Assembly: GCF_000189635.1 (NCBI RefSeq) | Contig: NW_002476420.1 | Span: 410,625 to 474,624 of the forward strand | Reading direction: 5' to 3' | Source of the DNA: Tetrahymena thermophila SB210 | Taxonomy: Eukaryota > Ciliophora > Oligohymenophorea > Hymenostomatida > Tetrahymenidae | DNA: 64,000 bases | Shown: in pieces, positions 1-12,926 of the stretch | Position numbering within the stretch: position 1 is the stretch's first letter | Layout of the letters: each line of letters begins with the position of its first letter | Translations under genes and position numbers: made by a program | Notes under the pieces: model-generated | Databases searched by the model: none | The model's input: only the letters and a program-made list of their open reading frames with translations | What the model was told of the DNA's origin: nothing

Positions 1-362
1 AAATAATTTTCTTTCAATTATAATAATAATAAAATAGATTTTTTAAATAAATTATCAAGAATACATATTCTATTTATTATTGAAATTATTAACTTCTTTC
101 CCTAAAAACTTATTCATTTTAAAAATTTTATAAATTAAAACTTCATACTAAAAATCAATATTAGAGCTTATTACTTACTTACTTATTTACTTGAAAGGTT
201 TTCTAAATTATTTACATTTTTTTAAGCTTCTACAAAATGTAAATATTAGTTAGTTAGTTAGAATAATTTATAAAAAATATCTTTGAATTAATCTTACTTT
301 TTTTTTTAATTTAACTTTTACAAAACAAAAAATACAAAAATTAAAAAATAAATTAGTTTTAT
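1..362. other. AT-rich intergenic edge
   Basis: No gene is visible. The stretch holds only short imperfect tetranucleotide runs (CTTA and TTAG types). It probably contains the 3' flank of the minus-strand gene that ends at 363. Confidence 0.6.
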
Positions 363-2117
363 TCAATTAAAAATATCAAATTCATCATCTTCATCTTTGT
401 AGCGATTTTAAGTTTTAGGTGCTGGTTTTGATACGGGTTTTGAATCAGGAATTTCTTCTTCTTCAATTGGTTAATTAATTACTCTTTAAGTAATTTTCTA
501 AAGCTCAGCAACTATTTATTATGGTGGTAAAGCTACAGTGGGAATGGGCTTGGGTTAATTTTATAAAACATTATTTATTTCTGGCTAAGAATTTCTTCTC
601 ACAACAGGATTTGGTGCTTTGAATTATTATTACTGAGGTTATTTCTATGGATTGTTTTGCTAAGATATTGGAACTTTGACTTCATTTTACTATGCTTTTT
701 TAGATTCTTCATCTTCTTCTTCTGGGTCTGAGTCATCAAACTAGAGGTTACCAGTTCTAAGTTCTTCTTCGCTGCTACTACTGCTATCTTTTCTGTTTCT
801 CCTCATTCTTGCCATCATGATCAATCTCCTAACTTCGTCTTCTTCATCCTCTGTAAGAGTACCGGCATTTAATTTATCTAATAATTGCTTTGGTATTAAT
901 TTTAAATCGTCTTCTTCAGCAACATTTTCTTCTTCTTCTTCATCACCACCCTTATTTTGATTTTATTTAGCTAATTTTGCTTCTTCTTTTTGCATCATTT
1001 CTTTGAAAAAGTCTAAATCTTTTTCCCATAAAGCTATTAAATAAATAAAATAGGGTTAATATGAATTTATTAATTGCATTAAAAAAATTACTTGCAGTAT
1101 GAAGTTTGATTTCTAATTCTTTGATAATTTCAATTAAGTCATTGCTCATATTTTTAATACGAATTTCTTCTTCTTAGCTAATCTTATTGCTTTCCCATTC
1201 CTTTATCTTGTTTTCTTGTTCTTCCTTTTCTTTTTATCTTATGTTTTTCTTAAAAGGAAAGACAGGCTTTTCGTTTTTCTTCAACTTTTCATTTATTTGG
1301 TCTATCCTGATTTTAGGAGTAATAACTATCATTATGTCTGTGATTTCTTTTTATCCTTCTTCTAATATTTATACTAATTCCTTTGATAAGCTTAAAATAT
1401 CGCTATCTTCGAATTTTCCCTTTATGTCTTCATTATTTCTTTTAAATTTCTTTTATTTTTCTTCTATTTCCTCGTCACTACCTTTGTCATTCTCATCATC
1501 GTCGCTATAAACTCCCTTTTCTTGCTTTGAATTGAAATACATTTTGAATCCATACTAATCTTCATCTAGCTGGCTCAGCCAGGCATCACTGTTTTTAGAA
1601 ATTTATAACTAATAAGTATATAAAAGGCTTTAAGTATTGTTTTTTTATAAAGAATTTCAAATTAATTACCTGTTTTCTTTTTCTCTTTTCCAACTAAAGC
1701 GATAATTACCCTCTTCATCTATTTCTTTCTCTTCTCTTTCATTCTTCATATTTAGTGGTTCTATCATGTATCCGAAATAGTTTATTCTACATATTTTAAA
1801 TTTAAATAATATTAAAAAACAAATTCCATTTAATACTTAAAATAAAGAAAAAGCTAATTACTAGTTTTGAATCTTTTTGACCTTTTAATCTTCTTCAGCT
1901 CTTTTGATTGTCTCTCCAGCATTTTTGACGAACTCCTCTGTTTGAAATATAAAGAATTTATTATAATTTACAAATATCCTAAAAAATATAATTTGTAGGA
2001 TTTAATATTAATTAAATTATAAAATAATAAATTACCATCATTGTCTTCACCGTACTCTTCAAAATTTCCTATATCTCTTCTTTTTTGCCTATAAGACCTA
2101 GCTTAATTTGCATTCAT
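363..2117 (-). CDS. CD2BP2/Lin1-like U5 snRNP-associated protein
   Basis: The homologous family (CD2BP2 in animals, Lin1 in yeast) is a U5 snRNP assembly factor of the spliceosome. The start at 2117 gives an N-terminus beginning MNANQARSYRQKRRDIGNF, followed by acidic sequence. Exon 2 carries EEFVKNAGETIKRAEED and exon 3 carries PLNMKNEREEKEIDEEGNY, matching the family's PFNMKEEMEEG..D.DGNY core. The next exon has SDAWLSQLDED, equivalent to the family's DAWLDNID. A charged stretch with KELVQILEEGQKEI and a last exon with ALWEKDLDFFKEMM follow. The C-terminus is acidic, proline- and glutamine-rich and ends DEFDIFN before TGA. I see about four short introns (for example 1938-2035). The C-terminal GYF domain typical of the family was not found. 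Identity rests on the N-terminal motifs. Confidence 0.65.
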
Positions 2118-3338
2118 TTTAATGATATCTTTTGTTTTAGAATATCTAAAGTGAGTATGAATTATTTTTGTGCAATTAATTAGCAAGTAAGTATTGATTA
2201 ATAAATTATAGACACTAATCTTTACAGCAAATAAATTAATAAATATACAGATTGATTTAGATATAGATAAATAGATTTTTTGATTGAAATTTATATGTAT
2301 AAATAGATGAAGTAATAGATTTAATGGAGGTTCTAAAAATAAAAAAATAAAAATATCTTTAAGATAACAAAAATAGAAAAATAAATATATCTTTTTAAAT
2401 CTTTAAATTAATAACAAGACATAAAATTAATCAGTTTGTTTATTCTCTTTGTTCATATTACAGTGATTAAAATTTAGCAATGAGCTAGATTAAATAAATT
2501 TTTTTGGAAGTAATCAAATAAAATATCTTTTTTAATATTTATTCTTTCATATTAATTATTATATTTTTCATCATAAAAAATTAATTTAGATTATTCCAAT
2601 AGCAGAATCTGATTTAACATTTAAGGAAATGTTTTATCCGATTATTTCTTGCTATCGAATGAGGTTTTTTATGTATTATAAATAAAAATTAATTCGCTTA
2701 AATACTACTAATAAATTAACATAAACTAAATCTTAAAATAAATAAATAAATGTTTTTTATTACAAATTTAACCTTATTCAAGCTATTAATATTAAATGGA
2801 AAAAAATATTTTTTAGTAAAATGATGAAATTCTAAAAATTATCTTAAAAGATTAATTAAATGTAGAGAGAAATAGCTATAAATAAAAATGGAGTTTATAG
2901 ATAAGTAAAGGCATTTGAGGAAAATCTTTGTTTAAAATTACATGGTTGGGTGGGTAAATATAGGAAGGGAAAGATAAAGGTTGTTTTTATTTGTTAATTA
3001 ATTTATTTATTTATTTTAGACAATGAGTGAATTATTTATTAATTTTTTAAAAATTAATAAATTGAATATATTTTTTTCTTTGTTTAATAAGATTGATCAT
3101 TAAACAAACAAGCAAGCAAGTACACTTATTTGATTTATAGACTAACAAACAAACTAACTAACTAACCAACTAATAAATACATCTCTTCAAAACAGAATAA
3201 ATAAATAAATAAAATATATAAATTCGAGAAGTTTATATAAGGAAAAAGCTATTATAAAAATAAAATTATAACTTGCTGTATTGCTTAGAATTTCAAACTG
3301 TATTAAAAACTATTTACTTGCCTTTTTGTTTATTCTTA
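2118..3338. other. Divergent intergenic region
   Basis: This 1.2 kb AT-rich stretch separates two divergently transcribed genes and should contain both promoters. It has scattered ATAAATAAATA runs and one G-rich patch near 2,943-2,975. No exon-like sequence was recognised. Confidence 0.5.
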
Positions 3339-4997
3339 ATGACTAGCGTTGATAAAGAACTTTAGGAAGTTGACTTTGAGAATACAAGCAAATAACTTAA
3401 AACAATAATACCAACAACTTCAAATATAATTTAGAGCAGCAATAAAGCTGAATTAGATGATTTGGAAAACAGGGAGGGCTTAGAGCCAAATTTGATTAAA
3501 AAGAGGAAAATAAATGATATATAAAATGATTTGAGGAGTAAAGCATAGAATAGAATTAGAGATATAAATCCAGAAAGTATTCTTGAGCACCTAAGAAATA
3601 TAGCAACTTATGGTGAGAAATGGTATGTTTTTACTGCAAATTAATTTTTTATCTGCTAAATAAAATAAGCATATTTTGTGTTAAGATCTATTTAAATTCA
3701 TTGTCACTATTAACTAAATACTCTTTCATGCTCAAAAATATCCCTTTTTATAATAGTCAGTTAAACGATGAAAGCGAAAAAGCCTTAGAATAAATCCTCG
3801 AATATAAACAAAATGCTCAAGGCTTAGTCATCAATGAAGAGCTTTTTTAGGCGTAATTTACTTTCTTTGGATATTTAAAACTGTATTTTCTATTGCTCAA
3901 CATATATCATAGCTTTTAATCCTATTATTTATTGAAATGAATACCATTTTATAATAATTCAAATGCTTTTTCACTCTGCATGAGAGTTTTTTTATACAAA
4001 ATTTAGTCATCAAAAACACATTTTAAAAGTTTTAAGATGATGCTTAATAAAATTTTTATTTAAATTAACAGATCAAAGGAAGGACATGAGCTAACTCCTG
4101 CTATTTTCACTAAAAAAACAAATGTTACTGCTCGCATGAGTAAAAATATGCATACTTGGATGATTGGCTTCGAAAATTATCTCAGCATGGTGGCTTAATT
4201 GTATTATAAAAAGAATTTTAATATCCGCGAAATTCTAATGATTCCAGGCGAAAACAGAGACACAGTAGTGCAAAACTCTCTTAATCTCTCTTCAAATGGT
4301 GAAAAAAAGAAGCGAGGACGCAAAAACACTTCCAAAGCATCCACAAATTAAAAGGAAAACTTCTCTAGCAGCACGAACGATGAATCAAGCAGCAAAAAGC
4401 CAGCTTCTGGAAATCAAAATAATTCAAATCATCATGGGAGAAGAGGGCGCCCTTCTGCAAACCAAGAAGAGAAGAAGAACGAATAACAACAATATAATTT
4501 TTCTAAAGAAGAGATACAATTATCCATCCTTGACTAGCTAATAAATCCGCTAAAAACTGACTATCCTTTTGGTAATTTTGCTTTTTTATTATTTTATGGT
4601 TCCTATTTGACAAAGCCTTACTCCTTTTATAACTACCTAACCTATTCTACTTATATTTGTTAAATAAACAAACAAACAATCAATCAAACAAGCTTTCAAT
4701 CAATCAATCTATATATATATATATTTATTTATTTTGCTATCAATTTTTTCATCGTTTTCTATTTGCATCAAAAATTTTCAAAATCAAATAGCACTTAATA
4801 ATAAATTTATAGATTTTCTTAGATAAATATTTTAATAAGAAGCTATTATGTATATCATCTTAACTTTTACCGCGATTCATTCCTTAATCTGCATATTCAT
4901 AATTACCAAGAATATATTTAACATATTTCTAATCCAAGCTAATTGTAATTCAATGATTATTAAATAGCAAATGCCTCATCATTAAAATTTAACTTGA
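3339..4997 (+). CDS. Unrecognised nuclear-type protein with AT-hook-like motifs
   Basis: The start at 3339 opens an exon beginning MTSVDKELQEVDFENTSK that ends at a GTATGT donor near 3,623. A second exon (about 3,759-3,850) reads QLNDESEKALEQILEYKQNA. A third (about 4,072-4,571) contains MHTWMIGFENYLSMV and a basic, serine- and asparagine-rich tail. That tail carries two AT-hook-like cores, KKRGRK and GRRGRPS, followed by SKEEIQLSILDQLINPL. A last exon after about 4,813 reads FLRQIFQQEAIM and runs to TGA at 4995, though its splicing is less certain. AT-hooks bind AT-rich minor-groove DNA, so a chromatin role is an inference. I do not recognise the family. Confidence 0.6.
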
Positions 4998-6193
4998 ATG
5001 TATCTAAAATAATAAATTAAATCTTTACTTTTTCTATGAAGATACCATTTCTTTCTTTTTCTAATAACCCACTTTGAATCTATAAATATTTTATCCTTAT
5101 TTTTTTTTTGATTTTAAATATGATATTTAAAAAAAGAACTCTGGAGCCCTAAAGAAATAGCTATCTTTGAGTGCGCTATGTGTAAATTTGGGAAATAATT
5201 TGGATTTATCTCTGCATTAGTAAAATTAAATTTAATAGAAAGACTAATTATAATATATAAAAATATATTTACTTATTAGATAGGAACTAAAACACATAGA
5301 GATGTATTCGAGTTTTACTTAATGTGGAAAGGGACATCTCATTATAAAATATGGAAAATGCATAAAAATATAGGAAATAGAAATAATCACTCACATTTAA
5401 TTTGAAAAATTTATCATCGTTACATATTTATATAATTTTGTCAAACTACTTCTTATTCTTTAAAAGTATTATCAAAAAAAAAAAAAACTATAAAACTCTT
5501 AATTTTAAGTATCTTTATTCATAAATAAAGCATCAAAATCTAATAAAAAATAAACTTTAAATTTAGAAATTTAAATTAAATTTGAAGGCTTTTATTTTTT
5601 AAAATCTTATTAAATATTATTTAAATATGTTTTTAATATTAATAAAGAATAATTAAAAAAATGAATTATCCAAATTGAATATAAAAAAATGCATATTGAA
5701 TGATTAGTAATAATAAACGACTTTTCAATGATGAGTGAGTTTATAATTCTGCGAGAAAAAATATTTAATGAAAGTAAATATTTGAAATTATTTTAAATAA
5801 TATTTTTTGAGTAAGCTAGTAAATGTACTCAAAAATATAAATTTAATAGTATTTAAAAGATTAATCTTAGAAATAATACAAGATTAAACGGATGTCTAAA
5901 AGCAATAAGTCTTATTAATTTTATTAATCTCCGATGAAATTTTTGATTTAGTACAATGTAGACAGACATAAATATATATATTTACTATTTATTTTTAATA
6001 AGAAAGCAAAGTGCGCTGTAAAAATTATTTTTATTTTGTTAAACCGCAAAAAAAAACCTCTATACTTTCTTTCTTGGTAAATAGTATAAGCGAAAAAAAA
6101 AAAATACATAAATAAATAAACAAAAAATAAAGATAAAAAATCATAAAATTTAAATACAAATAAAAGATATATTATTTATAGATAGAAAAGTAA
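4998..6193. other. AT-rich intergenic region
   Basis: A 1.2 kb stretch between two plus-strand genes. It contains long A and T runs (for example poly-A near 5,474 and 6,096) and no exon I can support. It should include the terminator of the upstream gene and the promoter of the DCAF7 homologue. Confidence 0.5.
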
Positions 6194-8502
6194 ATGAACC
6201 CTGAATTGCAGTACTACTAATAGCAATAGCGTAATATAAAAGTTGATTCTAAACTAAGCAAATTTAAGGGATAGATTAATAGAATATGCAATTTAGAGTA
6301 AATGTGCTCATATCTATTAATCTGTTCCATTAAGTCAGCAATTTTAAAATAGCATTAAGATAGCCTTATTTATCAAATAATAATAATTGTTATTGTTATT
6401 AGAATTAGTTGATTAGAATATGGACGATGGAGCATAAAATTAAGTTTTTTCTTACCAGGCTCCATGGATAATTTATGCCTTAGGATTTTCAAATAGACCT
6501 GGGTACAATTACCGTATTGGTATTGGTAGTTTCCTAGAAGATGTTGACAACTAGGTAAATTTAAAATCAACAATTTATGTTACTCTTTTGAATTTTAGCG
6601 AGATTGTTTTAAAATTATTCTGATCTTAAATGAATGAGAATTGCCTGCTTAATATAAAGTAAAGCAGTTATTTAAATTCTAAAGGTAGATATGAAAGAAT
6701 AATCAAGCTATTAGTTCAATAAATCTTATGAACACTTATTTTATTTTAAATATTAATTAAATTTATAGATTGAAATCATTTAGTTGAATGAAGAGAAGTA
6801 AATGTTTGAAAAAAAATGCAGCTTTGAACATACCTATCCTCCCACAAAACTTATATGGATTCCTGATATTGTAATTATTTGCTTTACCATAATTTATGCT
6901 TTATAAATAGATACCTAAAAGCGTTTATTAATCAACGAAAAAATGGTTTTTCGCATAATAGCAAGTAAAAGTTTAGCGAGCAAAAATAAAAGAAAGATAA
7001 AATTCTATTGAAAGATAGATAGATAGATTGATAAAAAAGATAGATAAATAAATAAATAAATTTGAGAATAAATATTATGAATAGAAGATAATTAATTAAT
7101 TCTACTCTTTTACTTAGCTTTATCTAGATTTAAAACTATAGTTTGATCATTTCTACTAAACTCAATTATTTACAGAATTCACTTCTACAAAATAAATAAA
7201 TAACTCACTTGTTAAAATTTAACTAAATTATCATTTTCAATATTTTAATAGAATGGAGAATATTCTGATATTCTTGCTACATCTGGAGAATATTTAAAAA
7301 TTTGGGAAGTTAAAAACAATGAAACTGTTGTTTCAAAATGCGACTTAATAAATGTAAAATACTTACTCATTCATTTCTCAACTTAAATTCAGACACATTA
7401 TCATATGTTCAAATTATAAAACTTAGTCAAATGAATTTTCGGCTCCTTTGACCTCTTTCGATTGGAATATTAAAAACCAAAATTTAATTGGTACAGCATC
7501 AATTGATACTACTTGTACAATTTGGGATATAGAAAAGGAAACTGTTTTCACCTAGTTAATTGCACACGATAAAGAAGTATATGATATCAGTTTTTCTCCT
7601 GATAAAAATTTGTTTGCTTCAGTTGGAGCTGATGGAAGTGCTCGTTAGTTCGATTTAAGGTAGTTGCAACTTTTGTTTATATTAATCGAACTTATATTGT
7701 TTTATTTAAAAAATAGAAACTTAGAACATTCAACTGTTCTCTATGAAACAGAAAATAATATACCTCTTTTAAAATTAGCTTGGAATAGGTAAATACATAA
7801 ATAAATGAATTTATTTTAATTAAATTGAATTTAAGCTAATGATCTAATTGATGAATTATATATTAAATTAAATTAATTTTAGAAACGATTAACATTATGT
7901 AGCTGTTATTGAAATGGATTAAAGTCATGTTACATTGTTAGACACAAGGTATTTTAATTTTTAAAAATTAGTATTTTTTAAAGCTTTTAAAAATTTATTT
8001 AAAAAGACAACCATTAACTCCTGTTTGTAAGTTCAATAATCATAAGGATTGTGTAAATGCTCTTGCATGGGCTCCTTAATCTAGGTAATTTAGATAAAAT
8101 TTCTAATTTAGGATAAAACTAAAGCAAATTACAATTCATAATTGAAATAGGCAAATTTTATAAAAATGAAACTTAAAAAATGAATTAATTTTAGTTTATA
8201 ATTTATTTATTTATTTTAAAACAAAAAATAAAAAAATTTATTAAATTTAATGTAAAGCTCACACATTTGTACAGTTGGTGACGATTGCCAATCATTAATT
8301 TGGGATTTAAGTGAACTACGTCCAGAAATAACAGGTATTTATTGCATAATAATAAATGTTTATTAATCAGCTTATTATTTTTATAGATCCACTATTAGAA
8401 TACAAAGCAGATGGAGAAATAGCAAATCTTTCTTGGTCTCTGCTTCAAAATGAGTGGCTTGCTATTTGCTTCTAAAATAACTTACAAATATTGAAGGTTT
8501 GA
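6194..8502 (+). CDS. DCAF7: DCAF7/WDR68 (AN11/TTG1 family) WD40 protein
   Basis: DCAF7 is a WD40 scaffold that binds DYRK/HIPK kinases and DDB1-CUL4 ligases and is highly conserved across eukaryotes. The translated exons track the animal protein closely: [122 protein letters not shown] and a C-terminus ending [14 protein letters not shown] before TGA. Exons by eye: 6194-6230, 6403-6554, 6769-6870, 7252-7353, 7427-7659, 7717-7788, 7883-7948, 8007-8084, 8258-8334 and 8387-8502. The first exon is optional in my model: a methionine at 6420 also gives a good start in the same frame as the core. Several TAA/TAG codons fall at conserved glutamines. Confidence 0.93.
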
Positions 8503-9184
8503 TTAGAACATTTGTAATACTTAAATAAATAAATAACCATAAAATTAAAAACAACCTATCTACTATAAAAACCAATGAATAAATAAATGATAATAACTTT
8601 GCTCAATTTATGCTTAAATTATAAAATACTCTTTCGCTCGCACGCATTCATATTTTATTACTTTCTAAGTGAATGAATGAAAAAAACCTAAAATATTTTA
8701 ATTTGAAGGAAGTTCATGGATACAAACATAAATAAATACACATATATATACCTACATACATACAATCATACATAAATTTATTTGAATTAATTTTAGTTTT
8801 TGAAAATATTAAGCTTAATCAGATAAAACTGTAAATAAATAAATAGATAGATAGATAAAAAATAAATAGATATCTAATATCCTAATAACTAATATAACAT
8901 ATTAGTTATATAGCTAAGCTGAGTCTATGGCAAATAAATCGGCTTAAATTATAGCTTTCAAACAAATAAATATACTTTTTTTAATTTAAAAAGATATTTT
9001 AGGGAGTTTTTTACCATAACTAACTTAGTCCTTAACTTAAACAAAATAAATAAATAAAAATATATTAAAAAAATCTATAATTTTAATAAACGTGTTCATA
9101 TACTTTTATTTTCTCATGTACATTTACAAACTAAGAAATAAATCTGGTTATCGAAATTTTAACTAATATTTTATTTTTTTTAAT
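8503..9184. other. Convergent intergenic region
   Basis: Between the 3' ends of the DCAF7 gene (+) and the LRR gene (-). It holds many AAATAAATA, ATAGATAG and ATACATACAT runs and no recognisable coding sequence. Confidence 0.5.
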
Positions 9185-12100
9185 TCAATTTTTGCTATTA
9201 AACAAAACTGTTCTTTATGCTTTCAAGCATCTCCACCTGAATTTTTATCCCACAGATCTTTCGTTTGGAGAAGTACTTCTTTTTTAATTCAAAATAAATT
9301 AATAAATAAATAAATAACTGAAAATAAAATAACTTATTACGAAAAGAAGATTGATAAAATCACAATCTTTTGACATCTTTTAATAAATATACCAAGCTAA
9401 TTATAATCTTATTTCTGAAAATCATTATACCTTAAATAAATATAAGTAAGTATGTATGTATGTAGTTTTAAAATATTAAAATTTTCTTAATTTAAAAAAA
9501 AAAAATTATACGAAATATCTATGGTAAAGTTTGTAAGACATTTTAACTTAGGCAACTACTACTCAAAGAATTTAGCTCCTATCACTGTAATTGAGTTATA
9601 GCTTAAATAAAAAGTATTTAATTAAATTATAAAACAAACAAAAAATTTTATTGCTTAAAATCTAGATTTAGAGTATTAATATTTTCACATTTTAGGATTT
9701 ATATCCCGAAACTTTTTATGCCTTCATCTGAAATTCTATTTGATCTGTTCAATCAATCGATCGATATAGTTTTTAAATTTATCAATTAATTTTTTTTATT
9801 TAATTTATATTTACGCCAAATTCATATTTAAATATGTAATAAATTTGCATTAAGAAATCCCAATTGCTAACTTTTAGCAACCAATTGTGCTTAAGCAATT
9901 AAAGCTTTTTTTAAATTATATTTATTTGACTATTTTTAAAATTCTATTTTATACTATGTGTTCAACTCAAGTCGAGAAATACTTTTAAGTTAAGACAAAG
10001 CCATACCTATACCCAAAGCTCCATTTTCACTAATATTGTTAGATCTATACATAAATAAAATTAATCCTTATAATAAATTATTAAGACATAATAAAAAAAA
10101 TCAGGTTATGAATAAAATATTTAATTTGAACATTAATATCATATTCTAAATAATGCTCATTAAAAAGATCAAAAAATTTTATGAGGAACGTAACTTATAA
10201 TTTTCAAAAATATATTTCATAGTTATTTTGATAATTGAAGTTTTTGTAAATTTCAAAAAATAATTTAAAGATTTTCCCTGAATAAAACAGTAAATGAAAT
10301 AATTAATTGATACTATATATCAAGGACAAGGAACTCTATAATTTTACAAAATGATAAGCTTAGAGTAAACTTAGTAACTCCTGCATCACTTATTGAATTA
10401 TCTCTAATATTATTAAGCAAAAGTAAAATAAATAAAAATAAAAGTCAAATATTTGATTGTTGACTTTAAATATATTTGTAATTCATTTAATTAAGCCATT
10501 TTAGCAATACCATATCCTATATTAGATATTCCTTCATCTTCAATTTGGTTTTCACTTCAAAATTAAATTTTAATAGCTTAAAAATAAATAGTTTGAATTA
10601 ACTTTAAATACTTTAATCTCAAGAACAAGTTTTTAATGTTAATGCAATTCCTTAAAGCTAAACCTATCTTTTAAGCACCAATGTCTTTCATTTAATTATT
10701 TCTTTTAAAAAATTTTTTGTATTTAAATTAGATTTCAGATAAATTACACTAAAAAAAGACTTAATTTAGTGAGATTTTTGCAATTTTCGATTGAGAGCAA
10801 ATCAATTAAATAGCTATCTTTACCAATTTCGTTTTAACTTTGATATAATTAAATAAGCTCTTTAGTGGATTATTTTAATTATAAATTACTTTAAATTTAA
10901 AGAGAGTTTATTTAAATTTATCAGACTAGAGATTGATAGCATAATTTAGTTCATACTTTGAGAACTCAATTCATTTTTTCTAAAAATTTAATATATTAAG
11001 TTAATTGAAAGATTTTTTATGAGTCATTTTACTATAAACTAAGTTGAAACTATATTAAATTAACACACTAAGCTATGCCTTTGCATAAAGGCATTATGTT
11101 GCTATCTCCTATTTTGTTTTAGCTTTTATAAATAAGTATTTTTTTAATAATATTTTTATTATTTTAACTTACTTAAAATCTAAAGATAATTTGTTTATTT
11201 ATGATTATCCTATGAGACTGAAAAAAAGAATAGCATCTTCTAAGCTTGTTTAATTCCATCTTGATGAAAATATTTTAGAAATAAAATTAATCCATGTTAA
11301 ATATATATTTTAATTTTCTAAACATTTTATTTTCAAAAATTTTAATTCTTTGATAAATTTATTTATAAAAACTTTGAATTTAAAGAAAGATATTTATTTG
11401 AATTATCTATTTATATTTCTACAACTTACTTAAATGATAAGCTAAGAGTTGTTAAATTTTAACAATTTTTAAATCCTTGACCAAGTATTGAGAGTCCATC
11501 ATATATTTAGTTATTTCTAAAGAAGTTTAATTTATTAATATTCTTTAAAGAATAAATTTTACTGAAGCTAAAGTGTAAAATTATTCAAATTAATGCATTT
11601 TTAAATATGCTTGCTAAATTTCTGAAATCCTGATTTCCGTATATCATTTTATCTATTTAAAATATGTTTAGAAATTTAAAAACTAATTAATTAATTAATT
11701 TACCTTAATTTTAAAGCTAGGTTTTATAAGATTTTGGAAGAAGATATTCGCTTCATAAGTTAAGATAAACTAGAATCATCTATTTTACAATACCTTTAAA
11801 GAACTTTAAAGAATATTACTAATATAAATAGTTTACTTACTATAAATCAATTTAGAGTTGAACTATACTTTTGCATAGTTTTATGCCTTCTCCTAATTTT
11901 TCCAAACATTTTTTATCTAGCTATTGTTCTCTAAAGAAAATTAAATTAATTTTTATTTATTTGATTTTTTATAATATTTTTTTATTTTCTTTAACAAATT
12001 ATCTAAATAAAAATAAATAATCAATTAATTATAAAATTAAAATTAAAAGAATATTTGATTAATAACTTAATAAATTTAATAATTTTAAAAAAATAAAAAA

Positions 12101-12380
12101 TTACGACAGATTTATATTTAGTAGCTATAAATATTAGCCTTCTTTGATGATGCAGAAGAGCTATTCTAAATCTTAACACTTTATATTGCAATTTCTACAA
12201 AAAAATTTTATTAATTTTTTTTTTTGCTGTAAATTTGTTATCAATACTGTAAATTAATGGTAATTGAATTTAGGTTTGATAACTCCTAACTTTTTAGCTT
12301 TTGTTAAAATAATTAAAATATTTGAGTAGAAACTACAAAATTTATGAATGATGATTTACTTTTTCTAGCTTTTAAATCAT
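9185..12380 (-). CDS. Leucine-rich-repeat protein, one exon per repeat
   Basis: At least 18 short exons of about 85-100 nt each encode one LRR of about 30 residues. Nearly all boundaries are phase 2 and introns are about 45-80 nt. Examples from 5' to 3': NNQIYDGLSILGQGFKNCQ (about 11,515-11,428), QNKIGDSNIMPLCKGIAQC (about 11,120), NQMKDIGAQKIGLALRNC (about 10,700), ENQIEDEGISNIGYGIAK (about 10,556), DNSISDAGVTKFTLSLSF (about 10,411), NNISENGALGIGMALSQ (about 10,040) and SNRISDEGIKSFGIQILK (about 9,750). The consensus is N.IsdeGi..lg..l..C.nl..L.L.l, the ribonuclease-inhibitor-like LRR abundant in ciliates. Exons are in frame across splice sites. One intron near 9,656-9,603 seems to use a GC donor, and the long intron near 10,050-10,310 may hide a further diverged exon. 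The first exon (start about 12,380) and last exon are tentative. LRRs bind proteins; the partner is unknown. Confidence 0.75.
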
Positions 12381-12926
12381 TTTATTTGATTTAATATTTA
12401 ATTATTGCAATATTTACAATTAATTAATATTATTAATGAATAATTACAAAATTAATTTTTATATAAATTTAAGTTAAAAACTCATTTAAAATTTAATAAA
12501 ATTGCTAGCTTACTTACTTTTTTTTACTAATAATATGAAACAATAAATAAACCAAAATTAGTTTAAAAAGCAAATTTATGTTAATGATTGCTAAAAATAT
12601 AAATTGAAAATATTTTTATTTTATTTAATTTATTGTGAAAATTAATTTTGAAATTTAATTTGATAAAAATAAATATTCAAATTATTCAGTAAAAATTAAA
12701 TTATTTTTAAAGATTTTATGAAATGCTTTATTTAATTGAAATTAATTTTTTATGTTAGATATATAAACAAAACATTGAAATATTCTAATTAAAACTATAC
12801 AATTTCATCAATATCAATTTAAAATTATTTTTTCTTCTTTTCAATTAAATAATTGCCTTTAAATGAGACAAATTTGCTTCAAATATTTCCCACATAATAG
12901 AGCAGTTAATTTTTTATTTGGTTTTC
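12381..12926. other. AT-rich intergenic region
   Basis: Lies between the presumed start of the LRR gene and the 3' end of TMCO1, both on the minus strand. Only AT-rich sequence is visible and no exon was recognised. Confidence 0.5.

Noticed and set aside
4296-4541. Plus-strand open frame beginning MVKKRSEDAK
   Set aside because: It is a shifted frame inside the larger AT-hook-like gene; the other frame continues across exons on both sides.
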